DNA of 64,000 nt from Pegoplata infirma (GCA_963921195.1 OY992540.1:74947337-75011336), one strand, 5' to 3'; shown: positions 47,082-57,694, counted from the first letter of the stretch. The notes: a model not told the origin generated them from the sequence alone. Numbers and translations are program-made.

Positions 47082-47553
47082 TAAAAAAAAATTCAAGCAC
47101 AGTGTAATTAGTACATCTACTAATATATTTGTAAAGCTCAAAGGATGGTCTTAAGTTAAAAACTTTATTAAGTTTTTCTACAAATTTTATTTAAAATCCC
47201 ATCTTAATCATGTTCTTTATAATTAAAACTAATATACAATATGCAATATGAAATATTCAATATTTTTTTTAATAAATATTTTTTAAATCATATTAAATGA
47301 ATGTGTTTAATGAAGGATGTTTTTCCCACATTTTATCCCTATGACATGCACAATCATATAAAGTTACTCAAAAAATTGGTCGTCTTGCTTAAACGTTTTT
47401 AAAAGAATTCAATCGCAGTATGAGATTATCTAATTATGTAAACCCATTTTTCGAACGAAATTGTATCGGTCCGATTAAAATAGATTTTATCTTAGCGATC
47501 CATTTTTCGGATCAGTACCGATCTTTCATATCTCGGATCAGATGTGATATATA

Positions 47554-47949
47554 CACTCAAAAAATTATGTAGGTAAATTCCAGTGAATATTCACTTAAAA
47601 CAAATGAAATTTTATTTAAAAACCATTCCACTGTTTTTTCATTTAAAATAAAAACACATTACAGTCAATTTTAAATGTTAATTTAATGACTAACCAAAAC
47701 ATTAAAAAACTACTGAATATTCACTTATTTTGTATTGAAAAACAGTAAAACTATAGAAGAAATTTTTTACTGCCGAAAATGAATGTAACAGAAAATTCGT
47801 TTTTAAGACAGTAAATTATATTTTTTAAACTACAGAAATAGTAAAAAAATTAAATCCTTTATAAAATAAGTGATTTTTCTTTTAAAATAACTTTACTGAT
47901 AACTTTTTAAAATAACCTACAAACAGTTAATGACATAATTTTCTTAGTG
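47554..47949. mobile_element. 396 bp MITE, CACTCAAAAAATTATGT ends, TA duplication
   Basis: The right end is the inverse of CACTAAGAAAATTATGTC; TA lies at 47552-47553 and 47950-47951. The interior is AT-rich with AATGAATATTCACT-like words. Confidence 0.8.
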
Positions 47950-48106
47950 TAAGAATATATGTATATGTATTAGAGTTGTCAACCGATTAAGAATAATTCG
48001 ATTAATCGATCGAACAAAACCAAACTCTTGTTCGATTAATTTAAAAATGACGATTTTCGAATAACGAATAAATCGATTAATCTATGTCAATTAATCGAAC
48101 AATTAT

Positions 48107-48331
48107 TTTTTATACCCTCCAAGTAGAGTATCGAAATATCGGTCTAGGACCGATGATCAGTGATCGATTCTAAGCCATTTTAGAGATGTCCGTCTATGAA
48201 GGGCACGATACAGTCCAAAATAAAAGAAATATACTCCTGAAGTTTGGCACGATTGTGTCTTATGGTCATAGGCTGGTTAAGTTCAATGGCATAATCGGAC
48301 GAGGGGAAAATGTTCCAACTTAAAGAACTAA
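48107..48331 (+). mobile_element. mini-me family 1, 5' part, split by the CCCAGT element
   Basis: TTTTTATACCCTCCAAGTAG, AAATATCGGTCTAGGACC, TTAGAGATGTCCGTC, GGGCACGATACAGTCC. It resumes at about 51366 (ACCACCAGAAAAGCACATTT) after the 3 kb insertion. No 3' hairpin found. Confidence 0.7.
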
Positions 48332-48663
48332 CCCAGTCTGCACAGTTTCGAGGCGACAATTTTTTCGAAGTTTTTTCGAGGCTTTTCCGCAATAACGATT
48401 CGAAGTCGATATTATATACAGTCGATATTTTAACGTTTCTCGAACTCATATTTTTATTGAAAAACTAATCGATTTCGAAATGATTTCCAATCTACATTTT
48501 AGGAATTCTCGTATTTGTTGTTCCATAAAAAAATATTTATTTTCAATATAACATCGAGTTTTAGTTTTATTAAATTTTACAAAAATTCCACAAATTTTAC
48601 TTTTATTATTAAAAAAAAATAATATCTAACACTAGAACAATAAAAAAAAAAAATAAAAAAAAA

Positions 48664-48745
48664 ATCCGCGACCGGGGTTTGAACCAAGGCCAAAAATCTA
48701 CAAATCATAAGCTGCCGAACCTGCTAACCAACTAGGCCATACACA
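48664..48745 (-). ncRNA. tRNA-like unit followed by a T run
   Basis: Read on the minus strand: TGGCCTAGTTGGTTAGCAGG (A-box-like), then GGTTCAAACCCCGG (B-box). Directly downstream is a run of about 25 T interrupted by A. Acceptor pairing is not convincing. A tRNA-derived repeat or pseudogene rather than a working tRNA. Confidence 0.55.
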
Positions 48746-48771
48746 ACTTGAAATTTGTTTGTACTAATATA

Positions 48772-50803
48772 CACCCAAAAAATTACATAGTTGATAATTA
48801 CTATTTTTTCAACTATGTCATAGGTGAAATAACCCCAACTATGTCATAGCTGGTGAGACATAGTAGTGGATAACTATGTTTTTTTTAAATCGACAAATCA
48901 ACTATGGAAAAAGTTGATGACAACGATGTGTTTGATAAAATGTAAAAATAGTTACTAATTACTATATAATCGTTGTTTTTAATAAAAAATCAGACATGGT
49001 TAACATTTACTATCTAATTTCGGAAGTAGTTATAAATAACCTATTTTTTTAATAAAAATGCAATATTTTGGTTTAAATTTTTTAAATTGATTTATTAAAA
49101 TTGCATAAGTCTCAGAATCAGAGAATTTTCTAGAAAAATGTCTCAGTCTCAGAATTTTTATATACAAAAAAATCTCTAAAAATCTGAGAATATTTCTACA
49201 GAAAAAATGTCTCAGAATCTGAGAATTTTTCTATAGCAAAAATGTCTCAGAATCTGCGAATTTTTTTATAAAAAAATGTCTCAGAATCTGAGAATTTTTC
49301 TATAGAAAAAATGTCTTAGAATCTGAATATTTTTCTATAGAAAAAATGTCTCAGAATCTAAACATTTTTCTAAAGAAAAAAATATCAGAATCTGAGAACT
49401 TTTCTATAGAAAAAGTGTCTCAGAATCTAAGAATTTTTCTATAGAAAAATTCTCAGATTCTGAGATTTTTCTATAGAAAAATTCTCAAATTCTGAGATTT
49501 TTCTATAGAAAAATTCTTAGTCTCAGAATCTGAGAATTTTTATATAGAAAAAATGTCTCAGAATCTGAGAATTTTTATATAGAAATAATGTCTCAGAATC
49601 TGAGAATTTTTCTATAGAAAAAATGTATCAGAGGCTAAGAATTTTTCTTTAGAAAAAATATACAAGAATCTGAAAATTTTTCTATAGAAAAAAATTTCTC
49701 AGAATCTGAGAATTTTTCAATAGAAAAAATGTCTCAGAATCTGAATATTTTTCTATAGAAAAAATGTCTCAGAATCTAAAAGTTTTTCTAAAGAAAAAAA
49801 TATCAGAATCTGAGAACTTTTCTATAGAAAAAGTGTGTCAGAATCTAAGAATTTTTCTATAGAAAAATCTCAGAATCTGAGAATTTTTCTATAGAAAAAA
49901 TGTCTCAGAATCTGAGAATTTTTCTATAGAAAAAATGTCTCAGAATCTGAGAATTTTTCTATAGAAAAAATGTCTCAGAATCTGAGAATTTTTATATAGA
50001 AAAAATATCTGAGAATTTTTCTGCATTTTAAATTTTGTCTAAGTTTTTTAAAGTCCATTTATATTTTATGTTAGTACCGATTTCCGCCGCATGAATGGAA
50101 AAAATGGATCCCAGGTTTATACGGTTTCCAAGAATTGAAAAAGAGTTCCAAAATCTTCATTGATCTGTATAGAAAAAAATAAAAAAGAATATCTGAAGTC
50201 TTGCTTGCAACTAACAAAGGTAACGATATTTTTGTCTGAAATGTAATGGTGAAATGATTTAATGGAAATAAACTTACCAAATAAATTTATCCTGTTTTCA
50301 TATTGAGGGATATCATTGCTCTTTTGTTTATTACTCATTTAAATTTACAGCTTCGCCATAAAATCGTTTAATTAATAAGGAACGGAAGATGTTGCACTGG
50401 ATTTTGATGGACTATCAGGGCACAATATGTTAAGCACATAAAATAAAAATATCCAAATTAAATAACCGTTAATACTATAAATAAAACGCTAATAATATTA
50501 CGTTATACTTACATGGTTATTAAAGACTTAAATATTATAATTTTTTATTAATTCAATTAATTTTTTTTACTTCTGCCATTTTTCTGTTTTTTTAATATGT
50601 ATATTTTTTTTACAATTTTTATATTTTGTTCTTTTTGAATTGTTTGACACTTTCAAATTTTAATTAAATCGTTGTGCTCAACTTTGTTTATAGTTGTGAC
50701 CAACTTTGTTCATAGTTGTTATTGATTATAAATAGTTGATTTGAAATTTATTTAAAACAACTATGGATTTTGTTAACTTTGCTACTATGTAATTTTTTGG
50801 GTG
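48772..50803. mobile_element. 2.03 kb MITE with TA duplication carrying satellite array 2
   Basis: CACCCAAAAAATTACATAGT ... CTATGTAATTTTTTGGGTG, TA at 48770-48771 and 50804-50805. The arms repeat CAACTATG / CATAGTTG words. The satellite occupies 49105-50030. The 69- and 73-codon frames at about 50.1-50.3 kb have no recognisable domain. Confidence 0.85.
49105..50030. repeat. 34-35 bp palindromic satellite, array 2
   Basis: About 26 units of TCTCAGAATCTGAGA + ATTTTTCTATAGAAAAAATG, related to array 1 at 17145-18630. Array 2 units consistently have GAATTTTTCTATAGAAA where array 1 has GACTTTTTCTATAGGAA. Confidence 0.95.
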
Positions 50804-50947
50804 TATATTTTGAAATAAAAATATTTTCAAATTGGGAGAAGTATGTCAAAAGAAAATAAAATTAATATAAAAACAGGGTAATTCAAATAATAATAAAAAA
50901 TTCAAATTTTAGTAAAAGTAATTTTAAAAAACTACTTTTATTATCAA

Positions 50948-51030
50948 ACTTTGGCTGAAGGAGTAAGGCGTTCAACCAGTAAGCTGGGAGTTCTGAGTTC
51001 AAATCTCAAATGAGGCAGATAAAAACAGTA
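50948..51030 (+). ncRNA. Decayed tRNA-like unit
   Basis: TTGGCTGAAGGAGTAAGGCG (A-box-like) and GAGTTCAAATCTC (B-box-like), 40 bp apart; no clear stems. Probably the remains of a tRNA-derived repeat. Confidence 0.4.
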
Positions 51031-52334
51031 ATTAGTAAAAATTAAATTTAAAGAATAAATAAATTAAATTAGTAAAAATTAGTTAATTGTAAGTAAGTAG
51101 TAGTAAGTAAAAAAATATTTTTTTTAATTCTTACCGTTTTTAAAACAATTAACTAAATTATTAAAAAACAAATGTAGCGAAATTCGTGAAATTTTTCGAT
51201 TAAAACTCGAATCGAATCCTGTACCAATACTCGATTCTATATCACCTTGCATGCCACATAGGAAAACACGCTTTATATCGACATTATATCGAACTCGATA
51301 TCGATGAAATTCTTAGAGAAAACGATTCTTTTTCGAATAGATATCGACTCATTTTGCATACTGGGAAAATACCACCAGAAAAGCACATTTTTTTTTTGTA
51401 TATTTATTCCACAAATGAAATATTTTTAGGCCATATGAAGTTCATTGCATTTGGACCAAGATTAATCATCGATTAGGAAATGCTGTTTTTCCGGCCTGCC
51501 CCCTTTAAAGGGAGCGGTTATAGAAAATAATACAAAATAATGATAAATGTGTTTTTAGGCATAAATTTCGTAAAAAAAAATTGGAAACATTTGTGAAATG
51601 GTGTCCTCTAAGGTCCCCCGCCGACTCCCACCAACTTTAAACTATTCAAATTTTATGTTTTTTATGCATTTTTTTCATAAAAAAGTAATTTAGTTATTCA
51701 ATTTATAAGTTTTTTATTTATTTTTTTGTTAATAAAATATTAATTATTTTATTTTGAAAATTTTTTGTTAATAAAAATATTTTTTAATAACCATTTTTTT
51801 ATTCGTTATTCTCTTCGATTAATCGAATAATTTTTAAAACTTAATCGTTTGATCGAACGAACAAAAACAATTATTTGAATTATTCGAACAAAGTTGGAAG
51901 GCGAATAATTGACAACTTTAATAATTAAGGTCAAAGATCGAAATTAGTCTATTTTTAAAAATTTATCAAAATTTATCGCGAGGGGGAAGTTGTCCCGTAA
52001 CGGCTCCTTTCGAACCTTTTTTCTTCTAGGGAAAATTTTTTATTTATATAAAATTTGTAGGAATAAGATCAATAATAAGAGTAACTGTTATCACTCCAGA
52101 GCAAGTTGCACTTTCATTGATAATTAAAAATACATTAAACAACAGCGGCAACAAAAAAATTAAAAAAAAAAGGAATGAGAAAATAGTGTAAAAACTGTGT
52201 GTACATAAGAATAAATATTTATAATTTTTTTTTATATTGAAAAATACTGACAGCGACATTAACCAAATCCACATACAGTGGTCACACAATTTTTTTTTAT
52301 TTAAAAAAAATCAAATTAATAAAGAAATTTTATA

Positions 52335-53088
52335 CACTCAAAAAATCCCTTTTCAAATTACTAGAAAAAATCTCGTAATACCATTTTACTAACATTTGAA
52401 CTTGAGATAATCTTCCATTTAAAGTTAATTTGACCCAAATCCGATCATTTTAACCCGTTGCGCCCATCGATTAAAGTTTTGTTTTTTTTGAAACTTTTTA
52501 CCAAAAACTCTAGGCTTTGATCGAAGAGCGCCACGAGTTAAGATAATCGGATTTGGCTCAAATTAATCTTAAATGGAAGATTGTATCAAGCTCTATAAAA
52601 GGGTCAATGTAAAGAAATTTTGAGATTTTTTTTTTTTTAAATTTCTTGAAAGTAGGAAAACACTGCCATTTTAAAATTTTTTTGACAATTTTTAAATGGC
52701 TATATCTCGAAAACCGCTCGACTGATTTTTGAAATTTTTATATTCTTATTCAGCATGCTAAAATTAGTAAAAAATTGTGTATCGCAAGATATTAATTTTT
52801 ATTTTTTTATTTTCAAAAATCCAAAATTTTGGTGGAAATTTTCCAAAAGTCCAAAAATTTGATCTAAGGGCGCAACGAGTTAAAATGATCGAATTTGCCT
52901 CAAATTTCTTTGGAATGAAAGACTGTCTAAAGGTCTATGAAAGGGTAAACGGAATGAAATTTTGAGTTTGTTTTTAATTTCTGCAAATTTTTTCACTTTA
53001 GAAAATGTAATACCACTTCAAAAGGGCATTGTGGAGGGTATTCATAGATTCGGCCAAGTCGAATTTAACTTTTCTACTTGTTTTTTGT
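52335..53088. mobile_element. CACTCAAAAAAT end, repeated inverted units, and a mini-me 3' end
   Basis: Begins after TA with CACTCAAAAAATCCC. GATCATTTTAACCCGTTGCG is answered by inverted versions at about 52540 and 52870 (GGGCGCAACGAGTTAAAATG). It ends at 53040-53086 with a mini-me 3' end (TTCGGCCAAGTCGAA, TTTCTACTTGTTTTTT). The matching CACTCA right end is not found. Bases 51921-52334 show nothing. Confidence 0.5.
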
Positions 53089-53945
53089 TATTATTGTCAA
53101 CCCTTAGGAAATCTTAGAAGTCTCTAGAATTTTCGATAGGTTTATTCAAAAATTTATCTAAAATAGCTGATTTTAGTCTTAAACGCCTTAACTGTGGCAA
53201 TCGAAAAGCACTGATGATCGGAGTGCGGCAACTTCCAAAAACTATCGATGTCTTCTCTTAGCCTGTCTTTTCACAATTTTTTGTTAAAGTTTTCTCATTG
53301 TATAACAAAAATTATAATTTCTCAGAAATTATAAAATTTAATTTCTCAAGTTTATCATCATGTAATTGATCCTACTGTAATCACGATTTCATATAATATA
53401 TCTGTGATATAAAAATGTTATGAACTGATGAACACTTATTTTGATTAACATCATCATTATCGTCGCCAGTATTTCACCTACTTACTAAAGGAAAATGTAT
53501 TGACGACATTTAATTATTGCATTTAGTGCCTAGGTTTATGTAAACAGAGAGAATTAAAGTGGACAATAAATTGTTGAATTATTTATCCGAAACAAATATG
53601 AACGACAGAAAAAAGGGTTAATGACCATAATTAAAAATATGATTTAAAAAGAAGTAGTCAGATATTTTTTAAAGTTAAAGTCCACGTTAATAATTTCTTT
53701 AAAATAATAATTTAATTAAAATAAAGAGAAAGTTCAACAACTGTCAGATGTTGTTACTTTATCTCTCATCATCAGCGCCCTTTGGTAGTCCACACACCCA
53801 CAGAATTTTATTCGATAACAGAGGTAAATTTTTTTCTGTATTTCAACACCTGATAGCGAGTTCAAAAAAATCTCGAGACTCTTAAAATTTCTTTTTAAAT
53901 TAAATTCAGCCATTTATATTCTATCTCTTACCATCTTTTTTTTAG

Positions 53946-54331
53946 GTTATCGAAGATTTCGGTTATATCTATGACAGTTCCATTACCGTACCACCAGTAC
54001 CTGTACCTGTTTGGCCATACACTTTGGACTTTAAAATCTCCCATGAATGCAAAAGTGGTACTTGCCCATCAAAAACTTTCCCTGGTGTTTGGGAAGTTCC
54101 TCTCAATACTCACTACGTTGAAGGTTATGAAGGTGGTCACTGCCCCTATATGGATCAATGTGTTTTACATAATTTGGACGAACAGGAAGTATTTGAATGG
54201 TTGCAAGAAGATTTCTCACGTTATTATGAACAAAATAAGGCACCCTATATGATGCCATTCCATACAAATTGGTTTGGTACCAAAACTTTGGAAAATGGTT
54301 TACATAAATTCTTGGATTGGACTTTGGAACT
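53946..54331 (+). CDS. Internal exon B of the same chitin deacetylase gene
   Basis: A 386 bp exon that follows a T-rich tract and TTTTTTTTAG. It opens in phase 0 with VIEDFGYIYD, directly continuing exon A, and ends in CT before GTAAGT, so two bases pass to the next exon (phase 2). The 128 codons carry the motif 4 region (YDSS, residues 9-12, then a Pro/Trp-rich stretch ending VWPY). Paired cysteines at residues 35/40 and 66/72 probably form disulfides in an extracellular protein. A His in MMPFHTNWF (residue 106) fits the C-terminal histidine motif. The last residues (KFLDWTLE) are where family members continue to the end of the barrel. No following exon is recognisable before the window ends. 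Open frames in other registers here are shadows. Confidence 0.95.
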
Positions 54332-54690
54332 GTAAGTATTAAACATTGAGTTCACAAAAAACAAAAACAAAACATTAATTTAATGAAACTTTATTTGTAA
54401 AACATTTCAATTTGATTAAAAAATTTTCAAAAAATACATGAAACTCTTCTTCAACATAATACAAAACAACAGAAAAAAAAATTTAAACTGTGTGAATAAC
54501 TGACCAAAGTAATTTAAAATACAAGTACAACCAACCAACATACAAAACAAAACCAAAAAAAAATATTATAAACTCCAACTCGCACGTTTTAATGAGAAAA
54601 GTTTAATTTCGTTAAACTTACATTTTTTTAATGCAATATTAAAATGAACCCAACGACATTTTTTTAAGAACAATTTACAAAAATTTTGGA
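54332..54690 (+). other. Start of the intron after exon B
   Basis: Donor GTAAGTATT at 54332. 350 bp of AT-rich DNA without recognisable repeats, then the GGTACTTTTT array. No further deacetylase exon is seen up to 64000, so this intron is at least 9.7 kb. Confidence 0.6.
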
Positions 54691-54820
54691 ATTATAAAAA
54701 AACTTTTTTTGGTACTTTTTTAAGAGTACGATATTGGTACTTTTTATGAAAAAGGACTGTTTTAGTACTTTTCGCTAGCAAAAAGTAATATTTTGGTACT
54801 TTTTTATTAAAAAGTATCAA
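54690..54820. repeat. GGTACTTTTT array, left part
   Basis: TTTGGTACTTTTTT, ATTGGTACTTTTTATGAAAA and so on in roughly 28 bp spacing. Interrupted by the LINE and resuming at 57389-57690. Confidence 0.8.
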
Positions 54821-54822
54821 CG

Positions 54823-55101
54823 GAGATTGTTGACGGCTGAAGATGAGTGGGGCACAAAAGTAACGGTTGAAGTTAGTAGAGGTTGCCCCCAAGCGGGTGT
54901 TCTCTCTCCTTTGCTGTGGTGTTTTGTGATAAACTCATACAGGCATACGCTGACGATGTGTACGCATTAGTATCCGGAAAGTCACTTAACTTGGTATGCA
55001 AGAAAATACAGACCGTTATTGACTTGATGGACAACTGGTGCAATCGACATGGATTGTCTGTCAATCCAAATAAGACAACACTCGTGTTGTTAAGTATTTA
55101 G
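54823..55101 (+). pseudogene. LINE reverse-transcriptase palm, frameshifted
   Basis: Two frames joined near 54940: RLLTAEDEWGTKVTV ... CPQAGVLSPLLWCFVINS, then IQAYADDVYALVSGK ... NWCNRHGLSVNPNKTT. The catalytic Asp pair of YADD is intact at about 54953-54967. A missing stretch between INS and IQAYADD, and another after KTTLVL, show small deletions. It ends at a tandem 15 bp duplication of TTAAGTATTTAGGGG (about 55089-55118). Confidence 0.8.
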
Positions 55102-55102
55102 G

Positions 55103-55990
55103 GGTTAAGTATTTAGGGGTTACCCTAGATAGTAAACTAATGTGGACAAAACATGTTGAACAAAAAGTTTCACGGGCACTTCGGATTTTCTGGCAGTGTC
55201 GGCGAGCTTTTGGAAAGACATGGGGTCCAAGACCTGCTAATGTACATTGGATGTACATAGCTGTAATTAGACCTATTGTGACGTATGCGGCGGTAGTCTG
55301 GTGGCCGAGAACGATAGTGAAGACTATTCGATCTAAGCTAAACGGACTACAAAGAGCGGCTGCCTTGGGAATTACTGGTGCCATGAGCACCACCCCAGGC
55401 GCAGCTCTGGACGCTATGTTAGATATGCTTCCCTTGGACTTACATATTCAAGGAGAAGCCATGAAATCTTTGTGCAGGCTCCGCAAATGCGGAACATGGC
55501 ATGAGTAGTACAATGTGGGACATGGTCGTCTGTTCAATAGGCTATCGGAACTTTGTCTGATGTTTTCTATGCCTTTGGACAGTACAACCTCTTGCATCGA
55601 GTTTGGTAGGAAGTTTACTGTAATATTTCCGAGTAGGGAAGACGGGGGAAACCCAGCAGACCTACTGGAAAATTACACGGATACTTTCTACACGGATGGA
55701 TCCAGTAACTCAAATGGCTCTGGGTCTGGCTGGTATTTGGACGATGCGACCAAATGCTATATTGCTATGGGAAAAATGGCTGCAGTATTTCAGACTGAAA
55801 TAGTTGCTATTTTGGACGTAGCGACCTGGATAATTAGGAATAGATGGAGTAATAGGAGAATCAGTATTTGCAGTGACAGCCAGGCTGCGCTCATTGCACT
55901 TGAATCTCCAGTCACTTCATCCAAAATTGTCAAGGAATGTAGACGCAGACTCAATGAGGTCTCATGTGGGAATAGCGTCAGTCTTCTGTG
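55103..55990 (+). pseudogene. LINE RT thumb and RNase H first half, one nonsense codon
   Basis: VKYLGVTLDSKLMWTKHVEQ continues in one frame through AVIRPIVTYAAVVWWPRT and GITGAMSTTPGAALDAM. TAG at 55506-55508 is the only stop, and the same frame continues YNVGHGRLFNRLSE. RNase H residues are visible: Asp in YTDGSSNSNGSG, Glu in FQTEIVAI and Asp in CSDSQAAL. It is cut at codon CTG-TG(G) by a 249 bp insertion. The near-intact frame suggests a relatively recent copy. Confidence 0.85.
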
Positions 55991-56239
55991 CACACAGAAA
56001 ACAAATTTGCTAATTTCCAACTAAAATTCAGTTTTTGCAACAAAAAATCGGTGGATGCATTTGTATTATGGTTGAAAGAACTAAATATCGGTAGTTACAA
56101 CTTAATTTTGTTAATACAACTGTCTTTTAATTGAAACAACTTTAAAATTCGTAAGACACATCAAAATGTAGTAGAAGCAACCGAATTTTGAGTTGATACA
56201 ACTGAAAAATTCAGTTGGAAATTTATTTTTCTCTGTGTG
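55991..56239. mobile_element. 249 bp insertion in the RNase H codon, CACACAGA ends
   Basis: CACACAGAAAACAAATTTG at the left; the right end inverted is CACACAGAGAAAAATAAATT. Removing 55991-56239 restores CTT CTG TGG GTT CCG (L-L-W-V-P) exactly, so the net insertion is certain. The target duplication is TG or TGTG. Its length is a multiple of three but it has stops. Same tip class as the CACAGAAAA MITEs at 27420 and 39565. Confidence 0.9.
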
Positions 56240-56756
56240 GGTTCCGGGTCATAGGGGAATACGGGGAAACGAGATTGCCGACTCTTTGGCAAATCTTGGC
56301 TCTGATACAATTCCTTACAATCCGGAACCTCAAATTGGTATTGGTTTGACATGGCTGATGCGTTGGATCAACTCTCATATGAAAACAACTTTCATGGAAA
56401 GATGGTCAAATGAGTTGGCATGCAAGAATACCAAACGTTTTGTGATTAAGCCAGACAAGAAAGTGGCTAACTATCTACTCAGCCTCAGTAGAATAGACTG
56501 CCGCAGACTTACTGGCTTAATTACGGGACACAATGCCTGTGCTCGTCATATGACAAGATTAGGTGTCTTATCAGACCCATTATACGTGGCTTGTCTTGAG
56601 GATGATGACACAACTGAACATTACGACTGTTGTTGTCCAGCGTTCTCAAAGGCTAGACTGCGTATATTGGGTTCTGATATTCTGTCTATGGACACGGTCC
56701 ATGGACTTCCCTTGTCTGATTTTCTCAAGTTGGTGAAAGCAACTGAGAAGTTCTGA
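56240..56756 (+). pseudogene. LINE RNase H second half and C-terminal domain
   Basis: Resumes the interrupted codon as (W)VPGHRGIRGNEIADSLA, which supplies the fourth catalytic Asp (NEIADSLA). It then runs without a stop through WLMRWINSH, RLTGLITGHNACARH and DDTTEHYDCCCPAFSKAR to KATEKF and TGA. The cysteine/histidine pattern resembles the C-terminal zinc-knuckle region of such elements, but one expected Cys is replaced (PLYVAC). Confidence 0.85.
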
Positions 56757-56802
56757 ACAAGCACTTTTCTTTCTTTTTCATCTCAACCATTTATCACCCT
56801 TA

Positions 56803-57272
56803 TAGTGCGTTTACACTGGTCCTCTAAGCTAGCTTAAAGTAGATTGTGGCTCCAATCCAGTTTCAACCTATTAGATTGCCCATACAAATTTATTTTTTTC
56901 AATCTAGTACTTTAGACTCTAATCGGCAAACGCAATCTGGTAAAGTTAGATACAACTCTGTATTTCTATTATTTGCATTTTCCAACACTGAAAAACACCG
57001 ACACAAAGCCTGCCGTTTTGATGACGCCGCCAAGTATGTGTATGCCGCCGTCATTGTTATTTGTAAACGCCGTCACTGTCCTTGTTAATCATACGACGAC
57101 TAATTACCGTCGCTGTCTTTTGACGCAGTCACACCCATTTATTACCAACTTGTTGTTATAAATGCCAATCCTAATCTTCTCAAATGTAAAAAATGCCAAT
57201 GTAAACGGTACAGATTGCAAAGTAGATTCAAATCGCAATTTACTAGATTAGAAATCCAATGTAAACGCACTA
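56803..57272. mobile_element. 470 bp PIF/Harbinger-type MITE, TTA duplication
   Basis: TAGTGCGTTTACACTGG / CCAATGTAAACGCACTA ends with TTA on both sides (56800-56802, 57273-57275). It lies in the LINE 3' UTR. The 80- and 62-codon frames inside are not genes. Confidence 0.9.
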
Positions 57273-57388
57273 TTACTTAATCTTTCTTTTCAGGGTACGG
57301 TACAATGGACTATTTTAAGCCTGAGCGCCATGGACTTGCCTAGAAAATTTACTTATGTTTAGGCTTGTACAACCCACCCTCAACTCAA

Positions 57389-57690
57389 CTATTGGTACTT
57401 TTTTCAAAATGTACTTTTTGATAACCATTTATTAAAATGTACTATCCTGGTACATTTTTCTATTTAAAAGTACTGTTTTGGTACTTTTTCTTTTAATACA
57501 AAAATCAATAATACGAAAATGTACTTGTTTGATACTTTTTATCATGATGTACTATTTTGGTAATTTTTAATAGAAAGTACTATTTTAAGTACTTTTTACT
57601 ATACTAGTTACATATTTTTTAATTTTTGAAACCTTTATAGTACTTTTCTATTCAAAAGTTCTTTTATGGTACATCTTTTAAAAAGTTTTT
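57389..57690. repeat. GGTACTTTTT array, right of the LINE
   Basis: Continuation of 54690-54820: TTGGTACTTTTTTCAAAATG, GTACTATCCTGGTACATTTT and similar, about 28-30 bp apart. Confidence 0.8.
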
Positions 57691-57694
57691 TTTT

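Larger units (their letters stand above)
48332..51365. mobile_element. 3.0 kb element with CCCAGTNTGCA ends
   Basis: CCCAGTCTGCACAGTTTCGA at the left and, inverted, CCCAGTATGCAAAATGAGTC at the right. The arms hold CGATATTATATAC / TATATCGACATTATATCG-type words. It contains the CACCCAAAA MITE and two tRNA-like units. No transposase frame. Confidence 0.6.
47971..51920. mobile_element. 3.95 kb hAT-like shell containing nested insertions
   Basis: TAGAGTTGTCAACCGATTAA ... GAATAATTGACAACTTTA, with CGATTAATCGA-rich arms like the hAT element at 34095. The flanking octamers (ATATGTAT / ATAATTAA) match at only 5 of 8, so any duplication is decayed. Inside are a mini-me, a CCCAGT element, a CACCCAAAA MITE, a satellite and two tRNA-like units. 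Confidence 0.6.
38155..53945 (+). other. 15.8 kb intron of the chitin deacetylase gene
   Basis: Bounded by GTCAGT at 38155 and TTTTTTTTAG ending at 53945; phase 0. It separates two exons of 220 and 386 bp. Nearly all of it is assignable to repeats listed separately. Segments in which I see nothing but AT-rich single-copy-looking sequence are 38155-38475, 44760-45400, 47082-47553 and 53089-53900. Confidence 0.9.
54821..57388 (+). mobile_element. 5'-truncated LOA-type LINE (RT + RNase H) with two MITE insertions
   Basis: A non-LTR retrotransposon that copies itself by reverse transcription at a nicked target. It is 5' truncated to the RT palm (KVTVEVSRGCPQAGVLSPLL), with a frame change near 54940, then AYADDV (catalytic YADD), VKYLGVTLDSK, the thumb, and a complete RNase H. 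RT plus RNase H without LTRs, with WGPRPANVHWMYIAVIRP and WWPRT, fits the LOA/I group. The ORF ends TGA at about 56754-56756. The 3' UTR continues past a MITE to about 57388, and its last 90 bp recur at 39408 and 45970. Flanked by GGTACTTTTT repeats on both sides. Confidence 0.85.

Noticed and set aside
53971..54252. 93-codon frame overlapping exon B
   Set aside because: Shadow in another register of the deacetylase exon.
56846..57161. 80- and 62-codon frames after the LINE
   Set aside because: They lie inside the 470 bp Harbinger-type MITE and have no domain.
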